The notes: generated by a model not told the origin, from the sequence alone. Shown: positions 31,499 to 40,691, counted from the stretch's first letter. The stretch is DNA of 47,334 nucleotides from CAZWRN01 sp964636275 (GCA_964636275.1 CAZWRN010000012.1:1-47334); one strand, 5' to 3'. Program-made: numbers and translations.

Positions 31499-33711
31499 GG
31501 AAAAAGATACTTGCGAAGACTGTTAATAAAAGGGTCACTAAAAAACCTGTTGTTTCTCAAGAAATAAAACGATCTGTAAAGAAGCCGGTGCGAAAAACAA
31601 TTAAAAGATACGTCAGAAGACCTATTATCAGAGAGGTTATTGAAAATATTAATAATTTAAGATTGACCAGCTCCATTACAGGTAATTTAAACGACATTGA
31701 ATATGAAAAAGAGAATCAAACTTTTGAGCTGCTTAAATTAAAGAGAGAGTCTGAACTTTTAAAGAAAAGAAATTCAGGTTTACTAAAGATTGAAGAACAT
31801 TTCTTTAATGGCAAATCTAAAGTCCCATACAACGCCTCAACTAGAGTCTTAAAACAAGAAATTAAAAGACTAATGGATATTGTCACAACTCAATCGGAAA
31901 TAATCCAGAAGCAACCGATCAATGGGATTTCTTCTCTTCAAAAACCTCGCCTGGTCAAAAGCCATAATCCACTGACTTTAACTAAAAACTTTTTTAAGTT
32001 TAAAAAAGAATTGAGAAATTATGAAAGATCAGTGCTTGAAAGTAAGAAAGCGGATATTCATCTAACGTTGCAAACAGACGGGGAAGAAATTTATCTTGAT
32101 AAACAAAATGATAGCTCGTACAAGAGTGAATATTTAGAGGAACATAATTCATATCTTAGGGTTGGAGAGAAATTAAGAAGGTTTTATTACTTGGCTGATA
32201 TTCCAGCTTATTTATCTCCATATATATTCTTCAGACTCCTTACATCTTCTCTGCCATTTACCTTAAGCATTTTTATTGAGCCTTCTCCAAGTAGCGAACT
32301 TTTGAAAAAAGCTAGGCAAAGATTATCAGTTTTTGAAATGCAGCAAAATGACAGGCAAAAGGGAGGTAAAAATCGGGATCAACAAATTGATAAAAATATT
32401 GAGGAAGTTTCAACTTTTATAGATGAATTAGTCCATGAAGCTGAAAAAGGAATTATTTATTCGCTCTATCTCCAACTTGAGGCAGAAGATGAAAAACAAC
32501 TATCTGTACTCCATAAACAATTGCAAAACATTTCCAGTTCAATGGATTTAACTTTTAATCAATACACTTTTGGTCAAAAGAAAGCTTTTAAAAACTTCCT
32601 ACCTTTTACTCAAGACCATGTTAAGGAAAACAGAATTTTGCAGTCTACAGCTGCATCATATTTAATGCCTTTTGTTTCCAAGCAACTGCAAGATCCCAAA
32701 GGAATCTTTTTAGGTGTTAATGCTTACAACAATTCATTGGTATTTATTGATCCTTTCACCTCAAGAAATAATAATGTAAATATTTTCGGAGTTTCAGGAT
32801 CTGGTAAGTCTGTTACTTCAAAAGTTTTAATGAACAGACTCTATATGAGAGGAATCCAAATTATTGTCATTGATCCAGAAGGAGAATATGTGAATTTAGC
32901 TAAATCTTTGGGTGGCGAAGTAATTCAGTTTTCTAGAGAAAATGGGATCAACCCTTTCTATATTAATAGCTCAAAAGAGAATGACATCTTAGACCATATT
33001 TCAACCTTAAAAACCTTCTTCAAATTCTTTATTCCACCAAACCACTATAACGGCTCTGTCTTGGATGAAAAACTAATTGAACTATATGATAACGGTACAC
33101 CCCATTTTGATAATTTGTTAACTCTCTTGGGCAAAGATCCAATGAGAAAAGATTTATCAGTGCTATCAACCGGAAGCTTAAGAGGTGTTTTTAATTCAAC
33201 CAGAAAATTAGAGTTAGATAGTGACATCATCGTTCTTGATCTTCACGATCTGAAAAAGGATGAGAAACGTGACCCAGCAATGTATCTTTTGACTTCACTG
33301 ATTTGGAATTTAGTCAATAAAAACAACCATAGAAAAAGAGCTTTGTTTATTGATGAAGCACATAAATTATTGGTTGATCCGGAGGTAGCAGTCTTCTATA
33401 GAGAGTTAGTGAAACAAGCCAGAAAAAGAAATGTCGGAGTTATTTCTGTTACTCAAGATGTCGAGGATTTTTTACGAAATGAATATGGCAAAGCGATTAT
33501 TACCAATTCAGAAACCAAAATTCTTCTAAAACAATCCTACGCTTCTCTTGCTGAAATCGGCACAATTTATCCAATGACTGATGAAGAGAAGAAACAATTA
33601 GGTCATTTAGGAGTTGGAGAGGTGGTTCTATTTAGAGAGGGAGAACATATCAGATTAAATATTTCGGTTTTGCCCTTTGAACAATCTCTGGTATTTACTT
33701 CAACTGACTAG
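31495..33711 (+). CDS. virB4: VirB4/TraC-like T4SS ATPase
   Basis: 738 residues. A strongly basic N-terminal tail of about 55 residues with KKPV-type repeats, a middle domain, then the ATPase core with Walker A GVSGSGKS (about 431-438) and Walker B ALFIDEAH (about 615-622), followed by ISVTQDVEDFL. VirB4 drives pilus assembly and substrate transfer. Normal length apart from the basic tail, which may bind DNA or membrane. Confidence 0.9.
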   Translation: MRKKILAKTVNKRVTKKPVVSQEIKRSVKKPVRKTIKRYVRRPIIREVIENINNLRLTSSITGNLNDIEYEKENQTFELLKLKRESELLKKRNSGLLKIEEHFFNGKSKVPYNASTRVLKQEIKRLMDIVTTQSEIIQKQPINGISSLQKPRLVKSHNPLTLTKNFFKFKKELRNYERSVLESKKADIHLTLQTDGEEIYLDKQNDSSYKSEYLEEHNSYLRVGEKLRRFYYLADIPAYLSPYIFFRLLTSSLPFTLSIFIEPSPSSELLKKARQRLSVFEMQQNDRQKGGKNRDQQIDKNIEEVSTFIDELVHEAEKGIIYSLYLQLEAEDEKQLSVLHKQLQNISSSMDLTFNQYTFGQKKAFKNFLPFTQDHVKENRILQSTAASYLMPFVSKQLQDPKGIFLGVNAYNNSLVFIDPFTSRNNNVNIFGVSGSGKSVTSKVLMNRLYMRGIQIIVIDPEGEYVNLAKSLGGEVIQFSRENGINPFYINSSKENDILDHISTLKTFFKFFIPPNHYNGSVLDEKLIELYDNGTPHFDNLLTLLGKDPMRKDLSVLSTGSLRGVFNSTRKLELDSDIIVLDLHDLKKDEKRDPAMYLLTSLIWNLVNKNNHRKRALFIDEAHKLLVDPEVAVFYRELVKQARKRNVGVISVTQDVEDFLRNEYGKAIITNSETKILLKQSYASLAEIGTIYPMTDEEKKQLGHLGVGEVVLFREGEHIRLNISVLPFEQSLVFTSTD

Positions 33712-33716
33712 GCTTT

Positions 33717-34490
33717 ATGAATCTTCTAAAAATTGCCAATTATGCGGGTACTGCTAAAAAAATCGCAAATGATCCCTTTGGATTTATCTTCGATACTATA
33801 GTAACAATTATCATTAATCTGATTATCCCTGTTCCTCTAGTAGGAGCCGCAGTCTCCACCTTTAGAGCGCCAATATTGGGCTTTTTAGCCAGTTTAGTAG
33901 CTTTGATGATTCTTATGATTATTGCTGTTGGAACAGTACTTTTCTCACCACTTTTGATACCAGGACAAATTCTTCAAAATATCACTTCAATATTTCAGGT
34001 GAATAATTTAAATATTGCTCCAGACACTAGTTTTGTTTCCACTTCAGTGCCAAGACAAAATCCTTTTGGAGGATCAGGTATGTCTTTCACGAACATAACA
34101 GCCTATTTTATGGACCCCGACTATTATTTAAGATTTGGCAGGAATCATACTGGTGTTGATTTAGTACCCTCAGATGAATATTACAAAAACAGTGAAACTT
34201 ACAAAGAAAATGGTAAGGCAGTAATGTTTGCAACTATTAATGGAGCAGCTAGTTCATATATTGATCAATATGGTGGTGAAACGGTTGAAATTACTAACAG
34301 TGATAACTCATATAAAGTAGTTTATATTCACTTTAGTAAAATTTTGATTACATCTGGTCAAGTTTCAGCCGGAACACCTGTAGGAATTATGGGAGCAACA
34401 GGATTTGCAACGGGAGAACATGGACATTATGAAATACGAGTAAAGGATGGAAATAGCTGGAAAGCTGTTAATCCGCTAAACTATATATAA
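33717..34490 (+). CDS. T4SS-linked M23 peptidase
   Basis: 257 residues. Membrane segments at about 20-45 and 58-85, then an M23 domain with HTGVD, VVYIHFSKI and GEHGHYEIRV, the zinc site HxxxD/HxH. Such enzymes open the cell wall for the conjugation apparatus. Five bases after VirB4 and overlapping the next gene by one base. It differs from the other M23 protein at 15364 in having no signal peptidase site. Confidence 0.85.
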   Translation: MNLLKIANYAGTAKKIANDPFGFIFDTIVTIIINLIIPVPLVGAAVSTFRAPILGFLASLVALMILMIIAVGTVLFSPLLIPGQILQNITSIFQVNNLNIAPDTSFVSTSVPRQNPFGGSGMSFTNITAYFMDPDYYLRFGRNHTGVDLVPSDEYYKNSETYKENGKAVMFATINGAASSYIDQYGGETVEITNSDNSYKVVYIHFSKILITSGQVSAGTPVGIMGATGFATGEHGHYEIRVKDGNSWKAVNPLNYI

Positions 34491-35269
34491 TGAAAGAGCT
34501 AACAAAAAAACAAAGAAGAATATTACAAATTGCAGTAGCAATAATTGCACTGGTATTCATGGCCGGATTTTTATACTTCACTCAGAAAAATGAGCCTACC
34601 TCTACACTGAAAAATGAGACTGTTTATGTTCAGAATTCAAAATTGCAGGTATTTGATGATAATTACGATGTTTCCCAGTATCCAGATAGGATTTCGCTTC
34701 ATTACCCCTATCTTTTAGTAATTAAGCCAAATCTTCAGACGACATATATTTACAATCTTGAGCAAAAGAAAAAGGAGAAGGAGGTTAGTGAGGTCCTTTT
34801 AGATTATTCAAAGGGCAATCAGCTATATAACAAAGGGAAAACAAGCTATTTTAATGATCGAAATCTAGGAACATTGTGTGATAAAGGTTTTATTAAAAGC
34901 CCTGAAGAAATACTCTGCTTAGTAAAGTTTAATGTCAATTCAATGAATAATATCTTAATTACCATAAATCCAACCACCCAAAAAAGTAGGGATCTATACA
35001 TTTCACAAAATCTTCTAACCGACCTAAAAGTAATAAACAATAAAATTTATTTGGGAGAAATAGATACTTACAATCATAAAAATCGAATTTTAGTAGACAA
35101 AGAACCAATTGGAGTTCCAAATATCATTTCTGCAATTTATGAAATCAATGGCCAACCCTACTTCGCAGCTTTTAAAAGTGAGCTAAATCAAAACACGGAA
35201 AGTTATTATCTAATTGATGGAGGTAAAGTTACAAAACAAGAGGGTGACAAAATTTATTTGTACAAATAA
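34490..35269 (+). CDS. Membrane-anchored protein at the T4SS operon end
   Basis: 259 residues, not recognised. Basic start MKELTKKQRR, one membrane segment (13-30), then a beta-rich outside part with many short strands (YLLVIKP, TYIYNLE, IYLGEID) that suggests a propeller-like or VirB8-like shape, plus two Cys (TLCDKG, EILCLV). It overlaps the M23 gene stop by one base, so it belongs to the T4SS operon. VirB8 function is only a guess. Confidence 0.55.
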   Translation: MKELTKKQRRILQIAVAIIALVFMAGFLYFTQKNEPTSTLKNETVYVQNSKLQVFDDNYDVSQYPDRISLHYPYLLVIKPNLQTTYIYNLEQKKKEKEVSEVLLDYSKGNQLYNKGKTSYFNDRNLGTLCDKGFIKSPEEILCLVKFNVNSMNNILITINPTTQKSRDLYISQNLLTDLKVINNKIYLGEIDTYNHKNRILVDKEPIGVPNIISAIYEINGQPYFAAFKSELNQNTESYYLIDGGKVTKQEGDKIYLYK

Positions 35270-35304
35270 ATTTTTAAAAGAAATATCAAAATTATCGTAA
35301 AAAA

Positions 35305-36633
35305 CTAACTTTTAAGATATTCTATTAAAGTCTTAAGTCCTGGTTTATCTATTTTAACTTCTGTTCGCAGCTCATTCGTGACTAAAAACTCTTTACTATG
35401 TAGCGTTATTTTTGCTTTTGACATATACGTAAAAGGACTGACCGCTGGTGCAACTCCAACTATGACTATTTTGATCGTATCCTTTTCAAAAAGACTCTTC
35501 ATTAGCTCAAGTGACGATTCATTTGCTCTAACTCTTAGATCATATGGAAAAATGTAATTATTATTAAAACCTAAGCAAATATATTTGCCCTCTCTTTTTA
35601 CTGGAAGACGATAGAAAGAGATAGAAGTAGGTGGTTTAGTTTTATCTCTTAAATTAAAATTAGACCAATTCTGTGTAATTAATAGTTCATCCCTATTCTT
35701 ATTGAAACTCCAGTTTGTAAAACCAATATCATATAATTCCACAGGTTCTTCGGCATCTTCAAAACAACGGGTTAGTCCATCTAAGCGCAAACCTGCTATC
35801 AGTAGCTCTAAAGCAGATAAATAAGAAAATACTTTTGTGTATTCATATGTTATCTTTCCATCCTTACTTGTATAAGTTTGGGTCGAAGAGTCAAATACAT
35901 AATCATTATGGCCTCCAAGAAGATTTCTTAATTTATTATCATAACAAGATTGGATAATCCCTTTTAATGAAATATCTGAGTTCGACTCTAACCAATTTAT
36001 TGCATTTCCTTTTACAAGTCTGCCAGCCCTATCCAGTAATGAACGACCATTTATTTGTAGTCCGTCAAAAGGATTCTGTGGAAAATTAGCGCCCCCCGAA
36101 ATTAGAATTAGATTTGCCAATAATTCAAGAAAGAAACTAATCTCATATAAGTCCTTATAAGCATTTCCTACTAAGTGGTGCGTAGGATTGTCTACATGTA
36201 AAGATAAAATTAATTTATGTACAGCTTGAGGATTAAAGGGAGAAAGTGCGCCAAGGGAGTTTTGTAGCGCTGAATCGATTCGTAAATTTACCCTCGCTCT
36301 TTTAATTTGCTCTGTAACTTGAGGCATTTCCTTTTTAATCCAGTCAAGTAATTTTTGGTACTCTTTAAGGTTTTTGGTTTTACAGTCTTCAAACAAATCT
36401 CGTATTATTAATGGCAGAGTTTTATTCTTAGATTTATAGTTTTTTTGAATATCTTCACCAAAAATAAGAGCATATTGAAGTGAATAAATTCCGTAGTCGA
36501 TTGTTACTGGTCCATTAACGGGAATATATGGGTGCAATAGTTCCACAGCTTTCTCATGATCTGAAGACAATAATGAAATTGCATGATTAAGCAGTTCTAT
36601 AAGTTCGTTCTGATTTAAGGATTTATCTGTCAT
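35305..36633 (-). CDS. Hypothetical accessory protein
   Basis: 442 residues from ATG 36633, which follows the upstream stop by one base (an in-frame ATG at 36660 lies inside that gene). Helical N-terminal two thirds, then beta-rich. The stretch LRNLLGGHNDYVF has the R(N)xxxGH look of HEPN/abortive-infection C-terminal domains, but I cannot name a family. With the next gene it forms a two-gene unit in the accessory zone after the T4SS. Confidence 0.55.
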   Translation of the reverse strand: MTDKSLNQNELIELLNHAISLLSSDHEKAVELLHPYIPVNGPVTIDYGIYSLQYALIFGEDIQKNYKSKNKTLPLIIRDLFEDCKTKNLKEYQKLLDWIKKEMPQVTEQIKRARVNLRIDSALQNSLGALSPFNPQAVHKLILSLHVDNPTHHLVGNAYKDLYEISFFLELLANLILISGGANFPQNPFDGLQINGRSLLDRAGRLVKGNAINWLESNSDISLKGIIQSCYDNKLRNLLGGHNDYVFDSSTQTYTSKDGKITYEYTKVFSYLSALELLIAGLRLDGLTRCFEDAEEPVELYDIGFTNWSFNKNRDELLITQNWSNFNLRDKTKPPTSISFYRLPVKREGKYICLGFNNNYIFPYDLRVRANESSLELMKSLFEKDTIKIVIVGVAPAVSPFTYMSKAKITLHSKEFLVTNELRTEVKIDKPGLKTLIEYLKS

Positions 36634-36634
36634 T

Positions 36635-37135
36635 CTAGTATCTATCCCACTTTGTTCCACTCCAAATTAAACGGCTGAAGTCTCCTCCAATCTGAAATGC
36701 TAGGTCTATAGCCTGGGGCAAATCACTAATAGCTTCAGCTACCTCCTGTGGTGAAGATAATCCAATCAAAATAAGTATTTTTGTATCCTCGAAATGTATC
36801 CACCAAATAAGCTCATACTGAATAGGACCTTTATAATCTGGCGGAAGAGATACTTCCAATTCTTTTTTTGAGGGTTTTCTCGTCGCTAACTTTACTACAC
36901 CCTTTTTAATAAGTTTCCATCCGTCAGCTCCGACTGCGTTTAAAAAACCGGCAGTCAATAGAGTAGCGCCAGCAATTAAAAGCAGGTTCAATTCTGGAAG
37001 AAGCCCCGAAGCACCCGCTCCTATTGCAGCCTTAATGTCCATTTTAACTTGCAAGGAGCCTTGGAAATTATGAATATCCTCTTTTTCTTTAGAATCGCCT
37101 GGCCAGATATATAAATCTAATCTTGGATTTTTCAT
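36635..37135 (-). CDS. Hypothetical protein paired with the 35305 gene
   Basis: 166 residues, not recognised. A Gly/Ala-rich hydrophobic stretch (about 33-68, IGAGASGLL and LLLIAGATLLTAGFL) may be a membrane hairpin; the rest is alpha/beta with several Trp. It precedes the 35305 gene with a one-base gap. The pair may be a small defence or stress unit (inference from location only). Confidence 0.5.
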   Translation of the reverse strand: MKNPRLDLYIWPGDSKEKEDIHNFQGSLQVKMDIKAAIGAGASGLLPELNLLLIAGATLLTAGFLNAVGADGWKLIKKGVVKLATRKPSKKELEVSLPPDYKGPIQYELIWWIHFEDTKILILIGLSSPQEVAEAISDLPQAIDLAFQIGGDFSRLIWSGTKWDRY

Positions 37136-37257
37136 TTTCTATTTAATCTAGGCTTCATTCTACCAAAAAAGGACTTATAAAATACAAATAAGTAAAACCG
37201 ACAGCGGAGCTGTAAAAAAATCCCTTAAAGTATGTATAATCTAAATGGAGACTATTT

Positions 37258-37437
37258 ATGGGTTCAACTAATTTTAAAAAAGCTAGGAAAAATCTAGGGC
37301 TAACTCAAGAAGAGGTTGCTGCCAAAATTGGTATCACGACTAATTCCTATGCTCGAATTGAAAGAGGCGATGCAAAACCTTCGTATGATACTTTGAAAGC
37401 AATTTGCAAAGTTTTGAAGCTACCTTTTCCTGATTAA
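37258..37437 (+). CDS. Small XRE-type helix-turn-helix regulator
   Basis: 59 residues read by hand: FKKARKNLGLTQEEVAAKIG, NSYARIERG and LKAICKVL give a complete XRE domain and nothing else. A TATAAT -10 (near 37236) and a GGAG ribosome site precede it. Its stop overlaps that of the small gene on the other strand by 4 bases. It may regulate accessory genes next to it. Confidence 0.85.
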   Translation: MGSTNFKKARKNLGLTQEEVAAKIGITTNSYARIERGDAKPSYDTLKAICKVLKLPFPD

Positions 37438-37631
37438 ATTTTAGCCTTAATTGGCTTTAATTTTCCGGATTTTTTATCTTCTTCTATTTTCTTTATGGGT
37501 ATACTAAAAAGACTTCCAAGCGTGTCGAGATATTGAACAGCCATTTCTTTGTTAGCACGCTCTGGATATTTCTTCTTCAGCTCGTTAATAGCCCAACTTA
37601 TTTCTTTTTCTGTATATTTTGAGTTATTCAT
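37434..37631 (-). CDS. Small hypothetical protein
   Basis: 65 residues, charged and helical (TEKEISWAINELKKKYPERANKEMAVQYLDTLG), C-terminal Lys-rich. Not recognised. It converges on the XRE gene and lies 13 bases after the PLD-like gene on the same strand, so the two may be co-transcribed. Confidence 0.5.
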   Translation of the reverse strand: MNNSKYTEKEISWAINELKKKYPERANKEMAVQYLDTLGSLFSIPIKKIEEDKKSGKLKPIKAKI

Positions 37632-37644
37632 GAGTGCATTATAT

Positions 37645-38121
37645 CTAAAAATTTTTAAATTTCAAAAAACTGAGCATTTCTGAAGCGCAATGCTTATTTT
37701 TAATCCTTCTCATAACCTCACGACTTTTAACCTGAGACATAATATTTAGACTGCCCTCCCATAAAATTTCCCGATCTAAAATTACAAGTTTTTGATGATG
37801 ATTACCTGTAGCAAATAGAACTTTAACACCAATTATCTCAAGCTCCGCAATCTCTCCTTCAGCTTGAATAGCCATGTTTTCATCATGTTCTCTTGGGTGA
37901 CGCGTGATAAGAGTCACTTTAACTCCTCGCTCAATTTGCATTTGTAAAATTGGCCGCATGATTTGAGCTCTAGAATTGGTGATAAATGGGCTCACAATAA
38001 CAATTTCTTTCTCGCAAGAAGCTAAATCCTTTATGAAAGCTTCATAGAAGGTTGATTCATCATGCAAGGCTGAGCTGAGCAAATCCTTTGCTTTATCCGA
38101 CTTATTCCAAAATCTAAACAT
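37645..38121 (-). CDS. Phospholipase D-like protein with one HKD motif
   Basis: 158 residues. PLDc_2-type fold: EIVIVSPFIT strand, KVTLITR, then HHQKLVILDREILWEGSLN, the HxKxxxxD motif with the G-S-N that follows it. Single-motif PLD proteins act as dimers and are often nucleases (Nuc, or type IV-restriction partners) or phospholipases. It sits at the right edge of the island. A tiny ORF upstream overlaps its start. Confidence 0.8.
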   Translation of the reverse strand: MFRFWNKSDKAKDLLSSALHDESTFYEAFIKDLASCEKEIVIVSPFITNSRAQIMRPILQMQIERGVKVTLITRHPREHDENMAIQAEGEIAELEIIGVKVLFATGNHHQKLVILDREILWEGSLNIMSQVKSREVMRRIKNKHCASEMLSFLKFKNF

Positions 38122-38400
38122 TAGAGTTTACCTCCTCTGTTTCTATTATTGAGACTTTACCATCATAATAGGTAAACCCTAAGTCAATTAATTTCTGGTA
38201 CAATCTGAAAATAGACTCAAAGACGGTGTTCCAAACGACGGATCTAGCGTCCACCATAAATTTGTGTTGTCGGGGGGTTAAATTATCCAGTGGATGATTT
38301 AACGGGTTATATTCTTACTCGACGTTAGTCGAAATATAAATCAAATTAACCCATCGAGACCCTCAGCGCCCACAGTAAATTTATTTCTCTTTCTTTGCTA
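38122..38400 (-). other. Gap with a 27-base near-palindrome and a possible short ORF
   Basis: No firm gene. A minus-strand frame from about 38320 down to a TAG overlapping the PLD-like start reads ...NPLNHPLDNLTPRQHKFMV and on to TEEVNSNV; it looks protein-like but has no good start except ATG near 38257. GTTAAATTATCCA / TGGATGATTTAAC around one base (38277-38303) is a palindrome with one G-T pair, and TCGAC-gtta-GTCGA lies near 38320. This stretch is a good candidate for the right element boundary. Confidence 0.45.
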
Positions 38401-38524
38401 AATTTTTATTGGTAGTCTGAAAATTGGAAAATTGAAAATTTTCTCATCTCCCCTCAAAGTCCGTCGTTTTAAAACTCTGTTAAGCCTAGGCATCTGGCAA
38501 ACTCCAAGGGGAGAGAAATTGTGC
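38401..38524 (-). terminator. Possible terminator after the Pro/Ala-rich gene
   Basis: TCTCCCCT near 38447 and AGGGGAGA near 38509 are perfect partners with a long loop that includes the palindrome GCCTAGGC. On the minus strand T-rich sequence follows (AAAATTTTC, AATTTTCC). The loop is long for a classical terminator, so this is a weak call. Confidence 0.35.
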
Positions 38525-38890
38525 TTAAGCAGCAGGAGCACCACCAGCTGGTGGCATTCCTCCGCCCATTCCGCCTTCACCTCCGGCTGGAGGGGTTGGC
38601 ATAGCAGGATCACCGGCAGGAGCCGCTGGAGCACCCATTGGGTCAGCTGCTGGAGCGGCTGGCATTCCCATACCACCATCAGCCGGAGCTGGAGGTGTCA
38701 TTGGAGTTCCCATTGGATCTGGTGTTGGCATTGCAGGTGCTGCAGGCTCACCCATTCCACCTGCAGGAGGTGTCATAGGATCAGCTGGCATAGTAGGTGC
38801 TGCTGGAGCACCCATTGGATCTGCTGGAGCCGCTGGCATTCCAGAAGCTGGCATACCGGCGTTTGGATCTTGTGGATTGTTTGTATCCAT
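38525..38890 (-). CDS. Low-complexity Pro/Ala/Gly/Met protein
   Basis: 121 residues made almost only of Pro, Ala, Gly, Met, Asp and Thr, in loose repeats such as APADPMGAPAAP and GGMGMPAAP. No signal peptide, Cys or Lys. A strong AAGGGGGTGA ribosome site stands before the ATG, which supports real expression. Its codon use is far more G+C-rich than its neighbours. Function unknown; a disordered linker or surface protein is possible. It lies between the island and the housekeeping genes. Confidence 0.7.
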   Translation of the reverse strand: MDTNNPQDPNAGMPASGMPAAPADPMGAPAAPTMPADPMTPPAGGMGEPAAPAMPTPDPMGTPMTPPAPADGGMGMPAAPAADPMGAPAAPAGDPAMPTPPAGGEGGMGGGMPPAGGAPAA

Positions 38891-39046
38891 AAATTAAATC
38901 ACCCCCTTTGTGAAATTAGTATAGACGGTGGATGATAGAAAGTAGAAGATAGTATTTTGAAGATAGAAAAATGAAACTAGAATCCACTTTCCACATCTAT
39001 TTTCTACAACTATTTTCAATTTTCAACTTTCTACCGTCATATCAGC

Positions 39047-39058
39047 TATAATACAGCT
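39047..39058 (+). promoter_or_regulatory. Leaderless promoter element of obg
   Basis: TATAAT at 39047-39052 stands six bases before the obg ATG, which places the RNA start at the start codon itself. No ribosome site is seen. The 130 bases before it hold AT-rich GATAGAAAGTAG-like imperfect repeats and their inverse (TTTTCTAC, TTTCTACC). Confidence 0.6.
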
Positions 39059-39997
39059 ATGTTAGTCGATGAACTCATTTTAAAAGTCGAAGGTGGCCAT
39101 GGCGGACCTGGTAAAGTGTCTTTTCGTCGACCTCCAAATAAAGGGCCGGATGGCGGAAATGGTGGTAATGGAGGCAATATTTGGATCCAACCGACTTCAG
39201 ACATTATGAGTTTGGGCCGATTTTCCCGCAATACCACCATCAAAGCTGATAATGGAGAAATAGGCCAACGAAGTACTAAATTTGGCCATAACGCTTTAGA
39301 TAAAACCATCGAACTGCCAATCGGTTCGTTTATTGAGTGTCTGGAAGATGGCAAGATCATCGAAATTACACCCCAAACCGGCCGATTTATAATCGCAACT
39401 GGGGGCTTAGGCGGACGTGGCAATCATGAATTTCGCTCTCCTACCAATACTACTCCGATGACCGCCGAACCAGGTGAACGGGGTGAGAAGAAAACACTAA
39501 AAATCTTACTTAAATTAATCGCCGATTATGGATTGATTGGTTTACCAAATGCCGGAAAAAGTAGCTTACTTAATGAACTTACCAGAGCCAACGTCAGAGT
39601 GGCTAACTATCCTTTTACTACTTTGGAACCAAATCTAGGAGTCTGTGGGAAGAAAATCTTGGCTGATATTCCCGGACTGATCGAAGGAGCTGCCTCTGGA
39701 AAAGGGCTTGGTATCAAATTTTTAAAGCATATCGAAAAAACTTCGACTCTCCTTCACTGTATTGCAGCTGATTCACCAGATCCCAAAAGAGAATATAAAA
39801 CCATTTGGAAAGAGATGAATGCCTTTGATAAATCCCTTAAAGACAAACAAGAAATTATTTTATTGACCAAGTCAGACCTCGTTGAAACAAAAGAACTAAC
39901 CAGACTTACCAAACTATTTAAAGGGAAAAAAGTGCTTCCAGTCTCGATTTATGACTACGAAAGCATCGAAAAGTTAAAACTCGTAATCAATTCCTAG
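39059..39997 (+). CDS. obg: GTPase Obg
   Basis: 312 residues, shorter than most Obg proteins (330-430) because no extra C-terminal domain is present. The Gly-rich Obg fold is clear at the N-terminus (KVEGGHGGPGKVSFRR, GGNGGNGGNIWI), then the G domain with GLPNAGKSS (G1), DIPGL (G3) and LTKSD (G4). It assists 50S ribosome assembly and stress control. First housekeeping gene right of the island. Confidence 0.96.
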   Translation: MLVDELILKVEGGHGGPGKVSFRRPPNKGPDGGNGGNGGNIWIQPTSDIMSLGRFSRNTTIKADNGEIGQRSTKFGHNALDKTIELPIGSFIECLEDGKIIEITPQTGRFIIATGGLGGRGNHEFRSPTNTTPMTAEPGERGEKKTLKILLKLIADYGLIGLPNAGKSSLLNELTRANVRVANYPFTTLEPNLGVCGKKILADIPGLIEGAASGKGLGIKFLKHIEKTSTLLHCIAADSPDPKREYKTIWKEMNAFDKSLKDKQEIILLTKSDLVETKELTRLTKLFKGKKVLPVSIYDYESIEKLKLVINS

Positions 39998-40007
39998 AAG
40001 ATAATCT

Positions 40008-40691
40008 ATGTATAAAGATACTGTTTTCTCAAACCTTCACACGGCATTTGATCTATCCAGTTGCGGCATAGGAACCCAAATATATGCGGTTGAACGACTG
40101 GCAAATGGGACAACATTATCAAAAACAGATATACTGGCTCTAACCCTCTATAACTCAAACTATCTGGTACTGCCCAATATCCTTCAGTGGCTAAATCCAA
40201 CATTTCTACCTGCACCAACTGGCTGGATAGATAGATTTCTGTCAAAAATAGACCGATCTTCCGACAATCGAGCTAATCTGACTTTTAGTTTTTTACATCC
40301 TCATTCTGCTGAATACATCTCATTTATTAATGAAACTAACGGTGAATTTGGATCTGGAAATACTGATCCAAACTTTGATGTATTCTCAGATACGCTGAGA
40401 GTGCAAACACTTAAAAGAGGGCTTCATAAACTAGGTTGTATGATTGCAGTAACAGAACAGTTGGTGTTTGATGCTAATAAAAGAGGAATCAAAGTCCCCG
40501 GATCCTTTAAACCTATCCACAACATTGATGAATGGAATCAAAATTGGCAATCGATGTATGGTGAACCTATACCTTCAATAAAAGACTTATATTTACAAGC
40601 TAAAGCAGTTTATCACCGACATCTCCCTCTAAATGATACGAAAGCCCAGAATGTAGGAAAATTATTTGATGTACCTCAATTTAGTGAATAA
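40008..40691 (+). CDS. Hypothetical protein downstream of obg
   Basis: 227 residues, mostly helical, not recognised. No signal peptide or membrane segment. It starts 10 bases after obg on the same strand and may be co-transcribed. Its end touches that of murA on the other strand. Conserved-looking stretches: DILALTLYNSNYLVLPNILQ and KRGLHKLGCMIAVTEQLVFD. Confidence 0.6.
   Translation: MYKDTVFSNLHTAFDLSSCGIGTQIYAVERLANGTTLSKTDILALTLYNSNYLVLPNILQWLNPTFLPAPTGWIDRFLSKIDRSSDNRANLTFSFLHPHSAEYISFINETNGEFGSGNTDPNFDVFSDTLRVQTLKRGLHKLGCMIAVTEQLVFDANKRGIKVPGSFKPIHNIDEWNQNWQSMYGEPIPSIKDLYLQAKAVYHRHLPLNDTKAQNVGKLFDVPQFSE

Noticed and set aside
38432..38935. Plus-strand ORF rich in Ser, His, Trp and Cys
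   Set aside because: It is the mirror of the Pro/Ala-rich gene at 38525, which has a strong ribosome site; the odd composition follows from reading that repeat on the other strand.
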